The notes beneath the pieces were generated by a model. The model was not told where the DNA came from. It ran no database searches and was given only the letters and a program-made list of their open reading frames with translations. A DNA stretch of 64,000 bases from assembly GCA_905221205.1 (NCBI GenBank), contig CAJNCG010000003.1:186001-250000 (forward strand), read 5' to 3'. Both the position numbers and the translations under genes were made by a program. This DNA comes from a bacterium. Its GTDB lineage: Bacteria > Bacillota > Bacilli > Lactobacillales > Streptococcaceae. Positions within the stretch are counted from its first letter, which is position 1; each line of letters opens with the position of its first letter. Positions 19,301 to 28,872 of this stretch are shown here, in pieces.

Positions 19301-22300
19301 TTTACTTCTGTTGTTCCGTTATCCTTAGCTTGGTCTACCGCTGCGTTTGTTGTTGCATTGTCGATCGCTTGTTTTGCTGCAGTTGCCTTATCTTGCGCTT
19401 CTTGCTTAGCTGCGGCTTTTTCTTCTGCTGTTAAATCGTTATTGGCATCAATTGCGTCGGTCTTAACTTTCAATGCATCATCGATAGCTTGTTTTGCCGC
19501 TGGCTTCGCTTGCGCTGTTGGATTTACTGAAGCTACACTTGCTGCCCCATCGTTTTTAGCTTGAGTTACTGCATCGTTTGTTGTTGCGTTGTCGATTGCA
19601 GTCTTCGCTGCGTCTGCTTTTGTTTTCGCGTCTTCCTTAGCCGCAGTTTTCTCTTCATCTGTTAAGTCTGTACGAGCGTCAATCGCGTCGTTCTTAGCTT
19701 TCAATGCATCGTCGATTGCTTGCTTAGCAGCTGGTTTTGCCACTGGCGTTGGAGTCACTGAAGCTACTGATGCCGTTCCTGCAGTCTTAGCTTGTTCCAC
19801 TTCTGCGTTTGTTGTCGCGTTGTCAATTTCTTGTTTTGCTGCATCGGCTTTTGCTTTCGCGTCTTCCTTAGCTTTGGCTTTTTCTTCAGCAGTCAAGTCG
19901 TTGTTTGCGTCAATCGCATCATTCTTAGCTTTCAATGCGTCATCGATAGCTTGTTTTGCAGCCGGTTTAGCTGTTGGTGTTGGAGTGACTGAAGATACAC
20001 TTGTCGCTCCGTCATTTTTAGCTTGTTCTACCACATCATTTGTTGTCACGTTGTCGATTGCAGTCTTCGCTGCATCGGCTTTGGCTTTTGCATCTTCTTT
20101 AGCTTTGGCTTTTTCTTCAGCAGTCAAGTCGTTGTTTGCGTCAATCGCGTCATTCTTTGCTTTCAATGCGTCATCGATGGCTTTCTTAGCTGCTGGTTTG
20201 GCTACCGGCGTTGGAGTCACTGAAGCTACTGATGTTTCTCCATCATTTTTAGCTTGTTCTACCACATCATTTGTTGTCACGTTGTCGATTGCAGTCTTCG
20301 CTGCGTCTGCTTTTGTTTTCGCGTCTTCCTTAGCTGCAGTTTTCTCTTCATCTGTTAAGTCTGTACGAGCGTCAATCGCGTCGTTCTTAGCTTTTAATGC
20401 ATCGTCGATTGCTTGTTTAGCAGCTGGTTTTGCCACTGGCGTTGGAGTCACTGAAGATACTGATGCCGTTCCTGCAGTCTTAGCTTGTTCCACTTCTGCG
20501 TTTGTTGTTGCGTTGTCGATTGCTTGTTTCGCTGCATCGGCTTTGGCTTTTGCATCTTCCTTAGCTTTGGCTTTTTCTTCAGCAGTCAAATCGTTATTGG
20601 CATCAATCGCGTCGTTCTTAGCTTTTAATGCATCGTCGATTGCTTGCTTCGCAGTCGGTTTTGCCACTGGCGTTGGAGTCACTGAAGATACTGATGCCGT
20701 TCCTGCAGTCTTAGCTTGTTCCACTTCTGCGTTTGTTGTCGCATTGTCGATTGCTTCTTTCGCTGCATCAGCTTTTGCCTTAGCTTCTGCTTTGGCTTTA
20801 GTTTTTTCTTCAGCTGTTAAATCATCATTCGCATCTATTGCATCTTCTTTTGCTTTTAATGCATCATCTATTGCCTGTTTGGCTGCTGGTTTTTTAGCTG
20901 CTTCAGGACTAAACGAATTTACATCACTTAAACCAGATATACTATTTACATCAACTTTAATATCTGTATCTGCTGCATCAATCGCTTCTTTCGCCTCATT
21001 AGCTTTGTTTTCTGCCTCAGCTTTTGCTGCAGTTTTCTCTTCAGTTGTTAAATCATCTCGAGCATCAATTTCTGCTATTTTTTTCTCTAGAGCTGCTTCA
21101 ATTGCTTTTTTAGCCTCTGATTTCTTAACTGGTTCTGGACTAAATGAATTTACATCACTTAAGCCAGATATACTATTTACATCAACCTTAATATCTGTAT
21201 CAGCTCCATCGATTGCTTGCTTAGCCGCATCTGCTTTTTTCTTAGCCTCTTCCTTAGCTGCTTGTTTCTCTTCTGCTGTTAAGTCATTGTTCGCATCAAT
21301 TTCTGCTTCTTTAGCTTTAAGTGCTTCATCAACTGCTTTTTTAGCCTCTGGTTTCTTAACTGCTACTGGATTCAATGAGTTTACATCTGCTACCCCAGTA
21401 GTTTTTGCATTTTCAACGTCAGCATTTGTCGTCGCTTTATCAACTGCTTGTTTTGCTGCGTCTGCTTTGGCTTTAGCTTCTTCTTTAGCTGCTATTTTTT
21501 CTTCAGCTGTCAGATCATCTCGAGCATCGATCTCTGCTTCTTTGGCTTTAAGCGCATTATCAATCGCTGTCTTAGCTGCTGGTTTTGCTACCGGAGTTGG
21601 AGTCACTGAAGATACACTTGCTGCCCCATCATTTTTAGCTTGAGTTACTGCATCGTTTGTTGTTGCGTTGTCGATTGCTTGTTTCGCTGCGTCGGCTTTG
21701 GCTTTTGCGTCTTCCTTAGCTTTGGCTTTTTCTTCGTCTGTTAAGTCGTTGTTCGCATCAATCGCGTCATTCTTAGCTTTTAATGCATCTTCTATCGCTT
21801 TCTTCGCCGCTGGTTTCGCTACTGGCGTTGGATTTACATTGTTTACTTCTGTTGTTCCATTAGCCTTAGCTTGGTCTACTCCTGCGTTTGTTGTTGCATT
21901 GTCGATTGCTTGTTTTGCTACAGCTGCCTTGTCTTGTGCTTCTTGCTTAGCTGCAGTTTTTTCTTCGTCTGTTAAGTCGTTATTTGCTTCGATTGCTTTG
22001 ATCTTATCAGCTAACGCATCGTCTACTGCTTTCTTAGCTGCTGGTTTTGCTACTGGCGTTGGGTTTACATTGTTTACTTCTGTTGTTCCATTAGTCTTAG
22101 CTTGTTCCACTCCTGCGTTTGTTGTCGCGTTGTCAATTGCAGTCTTCGCTGCACCAGCTTTAGCTTTAGCTTCTTCTTTAGCCGCAGTTTTTTCTTCGTC
22201 TGTTAAGTCTTTATTCGCATCGATCACGTCGTTCTTAGCTTTTAATGCGTCTTCTATCGCTTTCTTCGCCGCTGACTTCGCTACTGGTGTTGGATTTACA

Positions 22301-25300
22301 TTGTTTACTTCTGTTGTTCCGTTAGCCTTAGCTTGGTCTACTCCCGCGTTTGTTGTCGCGTTATCGATCGCTTGTTTTGCTGCAGTTGCCTTATCTTGCG
22401 CTTCTTGCTTAGCTTGGGCTTTTTCTTCCGCTGTTAAATCGTTGTTGGCATCAATCGCGTCATTCTTGGCTTTCAATGCGTCATCGATGGCTTGTTTTGC
22501 CGCTGGCTTCGCTTGAGCTGTTGGAGTGACTGAATTCACACTTGCTGACCCAGCGTTTTTAGCTTGTTCTACCGCTGCGTTTGTTGTTGCGTTATCGATT
22601 GCTTGTTTCGCTGCAGTCGCTTTGTCTTGCGCTTCTTGCTTAGCTGAGGCTTTTTCTTCGTCAGTTAAGTTGTTATTTGCGTCGATTTCTTTAATCTTAT
22701 CAGCTAACGCGGCTTCTACTGCTTTCTTAGCAGCTGGTTTTGCTACTGGCGTTGGGTTTACATTGTTTACTTCTGTTGTTCCGTTAGCCTTAGCTTGATC
22801 TACTCCCGCATTTGTTGTTGCGTTGTCGATTGCTTGTTTCGCTGCAGTCGCTTTGTCTTGCGCTTCTTGCTTAGCTGAGGCTTTTTCTTCGTCAGTTAAG
22901 TTGTTATTTGCGTCGATTTCTTTAATCTTATCAGCTAACGCGGCTTCTACTGCTTTCTTAGCAGCTGGTTTTGCTACTGGCGTTGGAGTTACATTGTTTA
23001 CTTCTGTTGTTCCATTAGCCTTAGCTTGTTCTACCGCATCGTTTGTTGTCGCGTTGTCGATTGCTTGCTTCGCTGCGTCAGCTTTGGCTTTCGCGTCTTC
23101 CTTAGCTTTTGTTTTCTCTTCTGCTGTTAGGTCATTGTTTGCGTCGATTGCGTCGTTCTTAGCTTTCAGTGCATCGTCGATTGCTTTCTTAGCTGCTGGT
23201 TTGGCTACCGGCGTTGGAGTCACATTGGTTACTTCTGTTGTTCCATCAGCCTTAGCTTGGTCTACTCCCGCATTTGTTGTTGCGTTGTCAATTGCAGTCT
23301 TCGCTGCGTCGGCTTTTGCTTTTGCATCTTCTTTAGCTTTTGCTTTCTCTTCCGCTGTTAAGTCATTGTTTGCGTCGATCGCGTCATTCTTAGCTTTCAG
23401 TGCATCGTCGATTGCTTTCTTAGCTGCTGGTTTGGCTACCGGCGTTGGAGTCACATTGGTTACTTCTGTTGTTCCATCAGCCTTAGCTTGGTCTACTCCC
23501 GCATTTGTTGTTGCGTTGTCAATTGCAGTCTTCGCTGCGTCAGCTTTCGCTTTCGCATCTTCTTTAGCTTTGGCTTTTTCTTCAGCAGTCAAATCGTTAT
23601 TGGAATCAATCGCGTCATTCTTTGCTTTCAATGCGTCATCGATGGCTTGTTTTGCAGCCGGTTTAGCTGCTGGTGTTGGAGTGACTGAAGATACACTTGT
23701 CGCTCCGTCATTTTTAGCTTGTTCTACCTCTGTGTTTGTTGTCGCGTTGTCGATTGCTTGCTTCGCTGCGTCAGCTTTGGCTTTCGCGTCTTCCTTAGCT
23801 TTGGCTTTTTCTTCAGCAGTCAAATCGTTATTGGAATCAATCGCGTCATTCTTTGCTTTCAATGCGTCATCGATGGCTTGCTTCGCTGCTGGTTTGACTA
23901 CCGGCGTTGGAGTCACCGAATCTACTGATGTTGCTCCGTCGTTTTTAGCTTGCGTTACTGCATCGTTTGTTGTTGCGTTGTCGATTGCTGTTTTCGTTGC
24001 ATCGGCTTTGGCTTTTGCTTCTTCCTTAGCCTTGGCTTTTTCTTCGTCTGTCAAATCGTTGTTGGCATCAATTGCGTCAATCTTAGCTTTTAATGCGTCA
24101 TCGATGGCTTGTTTTGCCGCTGGTTTGGCTACCGGAGTTGGAGTCACTGAAGATACACTTGCTGCCCCAGCGTTTTTAGCTTGTTCTACCGCTGCATTTG
24201 TTGTCGCATTGTCAATCGCTTGTTTTGCTGCAGTTGCTTTTTCTTGCGCTTCTTGTTTTGCTGCAGTTTTTTCTTCGTCTGTTAAGTCGTTATTTGCGTC
24301 GATCGCGTCGTTCTTAGCTTTCAATGCGTCATCAATTGCTTGTTTTGCAGCCGGTTTAGCTGTTGGTGTTGGTGTTACATTGTTTACTTCTGTTGTTCCG
24401 CTAGCCTTAGATTGGTCTACTCCTGCATTTGTTGTCGCTTGATCAATTGCTTGTTTCGCTGCGTCGGCTTTGGCTTTGGCGTCTTCCTTAGCTTTGGCTT
24501 TCTCTTCAGCAGTCAAATCGTTATTGGCATCAATCGCGTCGTTCTTAGCTTTCAATGCGTCATCAATTGCTTGTTTTGCAGCCGGTTTAGCTGTTGGTGT
24601 TGGAGTGACTGAAGATATACTTGTCGCTCCGTCATTTTTAGCTTGTTCTACCGCTGCGTTTGTTGTTGCGCTATCGATTGCTTGTTTCGCTACATCGGCT
24701 TTGGCTTTCGCATCTTCTTTAGCTTTTGCTTTCTCTTCAGCAGTCAAATCGTTATTGGAATCAATCGCTGCTTCTTTTGCTTTTAATGCTTCATCTATCG
24801 CTTTTTTAGCCGCTGGCTTCGCTTGGGCTGTTGGAGTGACTGAAGATACACTTGTTGCTCCATCAGCCTTAGCTTGTTCCACCGCTGCGTTTGTTGTCGC
24901 GTTGTCGATTGCTTGCTTAGCTGCATCGGCTTTGGCTTTCGCATCTTCTTTAGCTTTTGTTTTTTCTTCTGCTGTTAAGTCATTGTTCGCATCAATCGCG
25001 TCATTCTTGGCTTTTAATGCTTCATCGATGGCTTTCTTAGCTGCTGGTTTGGCTACCGGCATTGGAGTCACCGAATCTACTGATGTTGCTCCAGCGTTTT
25101 TAGCTTGTTCTACCGCTGCATTTGTTGCTGCGTTGTCGATCGCTTGTTTCGCTGCGTCGGCTTTGGCTTTTGCATCAGCTTTCGCCGCAGTTTTTTCTTC
25201 GTCTGTTAAGTCATTGTTCGCATCAATCGCGTTATTCTTGGCTTTCAATGCGTCATCGATGGCTTGCTTCGCTGCTGGTTTGGCTGCCGGCGTTGGATTC

Positions 25301-28300
25301 ACATTGTTTACTTCTGTTGTTCCATCAGCCTTAGCTTGGTCTACTCCCGCATTTGTTGTTGCGTTGTCGATTGCTTGTTTCGCTGCAGCTGCCTTGTCTT
25401 GCGCTTCTTGCTTAGCTTTGGTTTTCTCTTCAGCAGTCAAATCGTTGTTGGCATCAATCGCATCGTTCTTAGCTTTCAATGCGTCATCGATGGCTTGTTT
25501 TGCCGCTGGCTTCGCTTGCGCTGTTGGTGTTACTGAAGATACACTTGCTTCCCCATCGTTTTTAGCTTGTTCTACCGCATCGTTTGTTGTTGCATTGTCA
25601 ATAGTTGTTTTCGCTGCGTCGGCTTTGGCTTTTGCATCTGCTTTAGCTTTTGCTTTTTCTTCAGCTGTTAAGTCGTTGTTCGCGTCAATTGCTGCTTCCT
25701 TGGCTTTTAATGCTTCATCTACAGCATTTTTTGCATCAGTTTTCTTTTGGCTTTCTTGCGGGTTAACACTTTCCACATCAGCAACGCCTGTAATTTTCGC
25801 ATTATCTACTGTTGAGTTTGTTGTTGCAGTATCAATATTATTTTTAGCTGCTGTTGCTCTTGCTTGTGCATCTGCTTTTGCTGCTTCTTTTTCTTCAGTT
25901 GTTAAATCATTTCTTGCATCAAGTTGTGCTACTTTCGCTTTAAGTGCATCATCTATTGCTTTCTTAGCAGCAGGTTTCGCTACTGCTGTTGGTGTTACTG
26001 AACTAACACTCGTCGTTCCTGCCGTTTGGGCTGAGTCCACTGCTGCGTTTGTTGTCGCATTATCAATTGCTGTTTTCGCTGCAGTTGCTTTTGCCTGTGC
26101 ATCTGCTTTTGCTGCATTCTTCTCTTCTGTCGTTAAGTCGTTATTCGCATCGATGGCTGCTTCTTTCTCTCTTAAAGCTGAGTCAATAGCTGTTTTTGCC
26201 GTATCTTTCTTCGTTGCTACAGGATTATCATTGCTAATCGCTGTTGTCCCAGATGTTTTGGCATTATCTAATGCTGCCTTTGTCGTTACCGAGTTATCAT
26301 TAATTGCTGTTAAAGCTTTCGCCTTATCGGCATTAACTTTTTCGATTGCAGCTGCTTTTTCTTCTGCAGTTGCATTTGTATTAGCATTAATCTCTGCAAT
26401 TTTATCTTCAGCAGCCTTGTTAACCGCATCAATTGCAGGTTGTTTATTTAAACTTGTGAATTCTGATAAAGGTTTTGTATCAGTTGAACCATCTTTATAG
26501 GTCACAACAAGATTTCCATTAGCATCTTTTATAATCGTAGAAATTCTTGTCGCCTGATTGTCTACAGCTTGTCCTCTCTTGCTAGTAAAATTAGCATCAT
26601 CGTTAGTTTGAGAGTATTCGATTTTTACTTTTTCTTTAATTTTTTCAAATTCGTCAGCCGTAACATTCGCTGGATCTACTACACTAACTGTTCCTTCTGG
26701 AGTCTTAATATCATATTTAGTAGTTTGATTTTTTACAACAAACTCAACATAACCTTCAATTTTTTGACGTTCTGCAGGATTAGTAGTTGCATTAATTCTT
26801 CCGTTAAAAGGTGCACTTTCTCCATTGTTGTCATCTTTTGCAACGATAACACTTGTCCATTTTTTCCCAGCAGTTAAATTCGTTGTTCCAGTCATTTTAA
26901 TGGTTGCTGTCTTCTTATCTTCAGAAACAGAACCTGCTCCGCTTGTTACTGCGCTATCAACAATATTCCCTACTGCTAAACCAAAACTAGTTGCATTATT
27001 ATAGTTAATGTCACCAGGGCCACGAAGTTTTAGGTCCTTAATCTTAGACTCATCCGTTGCAGTAAATGTTAGGTCTGTCTCTTCTCCAGAATAGATATAA
27101 ATATTTCTGTTCGCTTCGTTTGAATACGGTAGATTAACAACCGGTGGAACATTTTTTTGTACAATTTCACTTACTGGTTTCGTCTTCGTAGAACCATCTG
27201 TAAATGTAACAACAATATTATTTCCGACGATATTAACCGATTGAATAACATCCTCTGGGTGTTCTACTAAAGTTCCACGTTTATCAGCAAATCGTGCATC
27301 TTCGTTTGTTGTTGAATATTCTAATTGAATACTATCTTTGATTTTCTTTAAATCTTCTGCTGTAGGATTTGTCAAACTAGTTACAGAAATCTTTTCATCT
27401 GTAGGTTGAGATCTCAAGGCGTATTTTTTTGCTTGAGATTTTAACACTAAGTAGAAATACCCTGGGTCTGCAATACTATCACCTTTTTTAAGATTCTCTC
27501 TACCTTGATCATCAACCACCTGAATATAACGAGTACCCACGTTAAGTGTTTGGTTTTCTTGTTTTGTATAATCTCTGTGTTTTTTCAGTATATCGTTTGG
27601 ACGACCTGTAATAACAATTTTCGCAGGATTTGCTTGACTCGCCTCCGATGTTACCCCTGCCGTTTCAGCACGATTTATTACAGTAGCTGTAAATCCAAAT
27701 TCAACATCCAAGTCATTATCTGTACCTGCAACATTAGGGAATCTTTGTCTAGATCCTTTCTTAATCGTTGCATAGCGAATTTTTCCAGTTTCAGAATAAA
27801 CTGGAATTTCTAATGAAAAATGCTCTTCATTGTAGATATAGATTTTCTTCTCATCTGGTATGGAGAATGTAAAATCTACCTTTGGATCTTGATTCACAGC
27901 CGCACGGAATGTTGTATCCTTTTCAATTTCATTCCCATTACGTGGATCATTGGCACCAGTATTTTCTATCGCATTTGATTCTGATGGTTTCTCAGTATTC
28001 TCAGCTTTGATACCAACTGTTTCTTTACCCTCAGTAGTATCTGTTGAAACAATTTCTTTTTTCTCAACCGGCTTATTTCGTAATTTTGAGTTAACAGCAG
28101 TAACCAGTTTTTGATAGGCACTCGTCAATTCTTCTTGACTGCTTGCGCTCGCTAAAGTTGCTTTGGCATTAGCTAACTCAGCAGCTAGACTCGCTACACT
28201 TTCCTCTGTCTTATTAGCGTATGCTCCACTTGAAATCTTACCCTCAATTTCACCAATATAATTTGCAAGTTTACTTTTATCTAATTCTGGTTTACTAATT

Positions 28301-28551
28301 TTCGGCTCACTGATTTTGGACTCACTCTGATTTTCAGCCTTATCCCCACCTTCTTGAGCCAACTCTACTTTACTAGAAGACTCTTCAGTTACTTTCAATT
28401 GATCCGCTGCAACTGCTCCATTTCCTAAAAACATTAAAAAGGCAGCAACCGCTACACTCGCTGCACCAAAACTATATTTACGAATGGAGAAACGCATGAT
28501 CTTTTCTTTTCTCTGATTCTCAAGGGACTTATCAGAAAGCTTGTTCTTCAT
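16396..28551 (-). CDS. Giant repeat-rich LPXTG surface adhesin (4051 residues)
   Basis: The N-terminus carries a YSIRK-type signal peptide (SIRKYSFGAASVAVAA, about residues 22-37). A helical FIVAR-like segment lies near 93-160. A beta-rich region spans about 220-700 and contains two related units, each ending in a VTFTDGSTKTKP or VTYKDGSTDTKP motif. Then come one degenerate and 41 regular 77-residue DUF1542-like repeats, each with a DLTxEEK turn between charged helices. The C-terminus has LPNTG near 4010, a hydrophobic span and a charged tail, so sortase should link it to peptidoglycan. The fibre-like repeat stalk probably lifts the N-terminal head away from the wall, as in Ebh-like proteins; ligand unknown. 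An extended -10 (TGATATAAT, TATAAT at 28586-28591) lies upstream. The alternative start at the MRFSIRK methionine is possible. Frame is intact throughout. Confidence 0.93.
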   Translation of the reverse strand: MKNKLSDKSLENQRKEKIMRFSIRKYSFGAASVAVAAFLMFLGNGAVAADQLKVTEESSSKVELAQEGGDKAENQSESKISEPKISKPELDKSKLANYIGEIEGKISSGAYANKTEESVASLAAELANAKATLASASSQEELTSAYQKLVTAVNSKLRNKPVEKKEIVSTDTTEGKETVGIKAENTEKPSESNAIENTGANDPRNGNEIEKDTTFRAAVNQDPKVDFTFSIPDEKKIYIYNEEHFSLEIPVYSETGKIRYATIKKGSRQRFPNVAGTDNDLDVEFGFTATVINRAETAGVTSEASQANPAKIVITGRPNDILKKHRDYTKQENQTLNVGTRYIQVVDDQGRENLKKGDSIADPGYFYLVLKSQAKKYALRSQPTDEKISVTSLTNPTAEDLKKIKDSIQLEYSTTNEDARFADKRGTLVEHPEDVIQSVNIVGNNIVVTFTDGSTKTKPVSEIVQKNVPPVVNLPYSNEANRNIYIYSGEETDLTFTATDESKIKDLKLRGPGDINYNNATSFGLAVGNIVDSAVTSGAGSVSEDKKTATIKMTGTTNLTAGKKWTSVIVAKDDNNGESAPFNGRINATTNPAERQKIEGYVEFVVKNQTTKYDIKTPEGTVSVVDPANVTADEFEKIKEKVKIEYSQTNDDANFTSKRGQAVDNQATRISTIIKDANGNLVVTYKDGSTDTKPLSEFTSLNKQPAIDAVNKAAEDKIAEINANTNATAEEKAAAIEKVNADKAKALTAINDNSVTTKAALDNAKTSGTTAISNDNPVATKKDTAKTAIDSALREKEAAIDANNDLTTEEKNAAKADAQAKATAAKTAIDNATTNAAVDSAQTAGTTSVSSVTPTAVAKPAAKKAIDDALKAKVAQLDARNDLTTEEKEAAKADAQARATAAKNNIDTATTNSTVDNAKITGVADVESVNPQESQKKTDAKNAVDEALKAKEAAIDANNDLTAEEKAKAKADAKAKADAAKTTIDNATTNDAVEQAKNDGEASVSSVTPTAQAKPAAKQAIDDALKAKNDAIDANNDLTAEEKTKAKQEAQDKAAAAKQAIDNATTNAGVDQAKADGTTEVNNVNPTPAAKPAAKQAIDDALKAKNNAIDANNDLTDEEKTAAKADAKAKADAAKQAIDNAATNAAVEQAKNAGATSVDSVTPMPVAKPAAKKAIDEALKAKNDAIDANNDLTAEEKTKAKEDAKAKADAAKQAIDNATTNAAVEQAKADGATSVSSVTPTAQAKPAAKKAIDEALKAKEAAIDSNNDLTAEEKAKAKEDAKAKADVAKQAIDSATTNAAVEQAKNDGATSISSVTPTPTAKPAAKQAIDDALKAKNDAIDANNDLTAEEKAKAKEDAKAKADAAKQAIDQATTNAGVDQSKASGTTEVNNVTPTPTAKPAAKQAIDDALKAKNDAIDANNDLTDEEKTAAKQEAQEKATAAKQAIDNATTNAAVEQAKNAGAASVSSVTPTPVAKPAAKQAIDDALKAKIDAIDANNDLTDEEKAKAKEEAKAKADATKTAIDNATTNDAVTQAKNDGATSVDSVTPTPVVKPAAKQAIDDALKAKNDAIDSNNDLTAEEKAKAKEDAKAKADAAKQAIDNATTNTEVEQAKNDGATSVSSVTPTPAAKPAAKQAIDDALKAKNDAIDSNNDLTAEEKAKAKEDAKAKADAAKTAIDNATTNAGVDQAKADGTTEVTNVTPTPVAKPAAKKAIDDALKAKNDAIDANNDLTAEEKAKAKEDAKAKADAAKTAIDNATTNAGVDQAKADGTTEVTNVTPTPVAKPAAKKAIDDALKAKNDAIDANNDLTAEEKTKAKEDAKAKADAAKQAIDNATTNDAVEQAKANGTTEVNNVTPTPVAKPAAKKAVEAALADKIKEIDANNNLTDEEKASAKQEAQDKATAAKQAIDNATTNAGVDQAKANGTTEVNNVNPTPVAKPAAKKAVEAALADKIKEIDANNNLTDEEKASAKQEAQDKATAAKQAIDNATTNAAVEQAKNAGSASVNSVTPTAQAKPAAKQAIDDALKAKNDAIDANNDLTAEEKAQAKQEAQDKATAAKQAIDNATTNAGVDQAKANGTTEVNNVNPTPVAKSAAKKAIEDALKAKNDVIDANKDLTDEEKTAAKEEAKAKAGAAKTAIDNATTNAGVEQAKTNGTTEVNNVNPTPVAKPAAKKAVDDALADKIKAIEANNDLTDEEKTAAKQEAQDKAAVAKQAIDNATTNAGVDQAKANGTTEVNNVNPTPVAKPAAKKAIEDALKAKNDAIDANNDLTDEEKAKAKEDAKAKADAAKQAIDNATTNDAVTQAKNDGAASVSSVTPTPVAKPAAKTAIDNALKAKEAEIDARDDLTAEEKIAAKEEAKAKADAAKQAVDKATTNADVENAKTTGVADVNSLNPVAVKKPEAKKAVDEALKAKEAEIDANNDLTAEEKQAAKEEAKKKADAAKQAIDGADTDIKVDVNSISGLSDVNSFSPEPVKKSEAKKAIEAALEKKIAEIDARDDLTTEEKTAAKAEAENKANEAKEAIDAADTDIKVDVNSISGLSDVNSFSPEAAKKPAAKQAIDDALKAKEDAIDANDDLTAEEKTKAKAEAKAKADAAKEAIDNATTNAEVEQAKTAGTASVSSVTPTPVAKPTAKQAIDDALKAKNDAIDANNDLTAEEKAKAKEDAKAKADAAKQAIDNATTNAEVEQAKTAGTASVSSVTPTPVAKPAAKQAIDDALKAKNDAIDARTDLTDEEKTAAKEDAKTKADAAKTAIDNVTTNDVVEQAKNDGETSVASVTPTPVAKPAAKKAIDDALKAKNDAIDANNDLTAEEKAKAKEDAKAKADAAKTAIDNVTTNDVVEQAKNDGATSVSSVTPTPTAKPAAKQAIDDALKAKNDAIDANNDLTAEEKAKAKEDAKAKADAAKQEIDNATTNAEVEQAKTAGTASVASVTPTPVAKPAAKQAIDDALKAKNDAIDARTDLTDEEKTAAKEDAKTKADAAKTAIDNATTNDAVTQAKNDGAASVASVNPTAQAKPAAKQAIDDALKVKTDAIDANNDLTAEEKAAAKQEAQDKATAAKQAIDNATTNAAVDQAKDNGTTEVNNVNPTPVAKTAAKQAIDEALKAKNDEIDARTDLTDEEKAAAKSEAKAKADAVKEAIDNATTNAEVEQSKSTGTTEVKAVDPQPEAKTAAKQAIDEALKAKNDEIDARTDLTDEEKAAAKSEAKAKADAVKEAIDNATTNAEVEQSKSTGTTEVKAVDPQPEAKTEAKQAIDDALKAKTAEIDARTDLTDEEKATAKADAKIKADAANDAIDKATTNAAVDQAKDNGTTEVNNVNPEAVAKPKAKKSIDEALKAKNDEIESRTDLTDEEKTATKAEAKDKADAAKSAIDKATTNAEVYQSKATGITAVTSVNPEAVAKTEAKQAIDEALKSKTDEIDSRTDLTDEEKTAAKADAKATADAAKSAIDNATTNSEVDQAKSTGTREVNNVNPDAVAKTEAKKSIDEVLKAKKAEIDSRTDLTDEEKTAAKADARAKADVAKEAIDNATTNDAVTQAKNVGTTSVDSVNPDGLAKSEAKKSIEDALKAKNDEIDARTDLTDEEKTAAKADAKTKADAAKTAIDNATTNDAVTQAKNDGAASVDSVTPVAVAKTAAKQAIDEALKAKNDEIDVRTDLTDEEKTAAKSEAKAKADAAKEVIDKATTNAEVDQAKSTGIAEVTSVNPGAVAKTEAKQAIDEALKAKNDEIDARTDLTDEEKAAAKSEAKAKADAAKEAIDKATTNAEVDQSKTNGTREVTSINPAAVEKTEAKKSIDEVLKAKTDEIDSRTDLTDEEKTAAKAEAKARADAAKEVIDNAPTNAAVDQSKSTGTMSVDSVTPTAQAKPAAKQAIDDALKAKNDEIDARTDLTDEEKTAAKAEAKAKADAAKAAIDNATTNAAVDQAKSTGIEEVNSVNPIAQIRPAVGASAGVHVNSANPTSKEKPQEKQAIDQVLKTDEAKAKVKDSVASTISQLENENQQVATNQRVVVRELPNTGTTESITAMVAAAASAILGFGLIARRRKEDEEDKLENQ
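16732..26205 (-). repeat. Array of 41 tandem 231-bp coding repeats
   Basis: Each unit encodes 77 residues; one extra codon occurs between units 2 and 3, which makes 9474 bp in all. Counting from the N-terminus, units 1-30 mostly carry ANNDLTAEEK or ANNDLTDEEK at the turn, while units 31-41 all carry a RTDLTDEEK form. Units 22 and 23 (20890-21351) have a different second half. Units 31 and 32 (18811-19272) differ by one base in 231. Confidence 0.95.
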
Positions 28552-28585
28552 TTATAATATTTCCTTTTCTTTTATCTATGTACAC

Positions 28586-28594
28586 ATTATATCA
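28586..28594 (-). promoter_or_regulatory. Extended -10 promoter of the giant adhesin gene
   Basis: TGA-TATAAT on the minus strand, about 35 bases before the ATG. The rest of 28552-28872 is AT-rich; apart from this promoter and the zmpB terminator nothing recognisable was seen. Confidence 0.55.
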
Positions 28595-28806
28595 TATTGA
28601 ATTTTATGCGTATTTACAAATTACTTTATATTTCATTTTATAATTTTTAAGCTATTTTTGCAAGTTGTTTGAACTCGAACAGAATCCATAAAACAAAGCC
28701 CTGCCTGACATTTCATTTACTTTTTAAAAATCTATTTTCTAGTATTTTAGTTATAAATATATTCAATAATTATACTTGTAAATGAACAGTCAATCACTAC
28801 ATAAAT

Positions 28807-28839
28807 AAAAAGGAGAAGACATACTTGCCTCTCCTTTTT
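28807..28839 (-). terminator. Terminator of zmpB
   Basis: AAAAAGGAGA pairs with TCTCCTTTTT around a 13-base loop, with T-rich sequence following on the minus strand. Confidence 0.82.
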
Positions 28840-28872
28840 GAGATTAAGTCAGTCCCTTCAGGACTAATAAAA

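Noticed and set aside
16732..26205. Regular repeats that could be mistaken for a CRISPR or satellite array
   Set aside because: The 231-bp period keeps one reading frame with protein-level conservation, and there are no spacers.
16751..26500. Long plus-strand open frames (up to about 680 codons) opposite the giant adhesin gene
   Set aside because: They follow the repeat period, have alanine/serine/phenylalanine-rich low-complexity translations, no ribosome-binding sites, and arise from the codon pattern of the sense repeats.
28600..28800. Possible insertion-sequence remnant between the giant adhesin and zmpB genes
   Set aside because: No terminal inverted repeats, target duplication or transposase-like translation could be recognised; only AT-rich sequence is visible.
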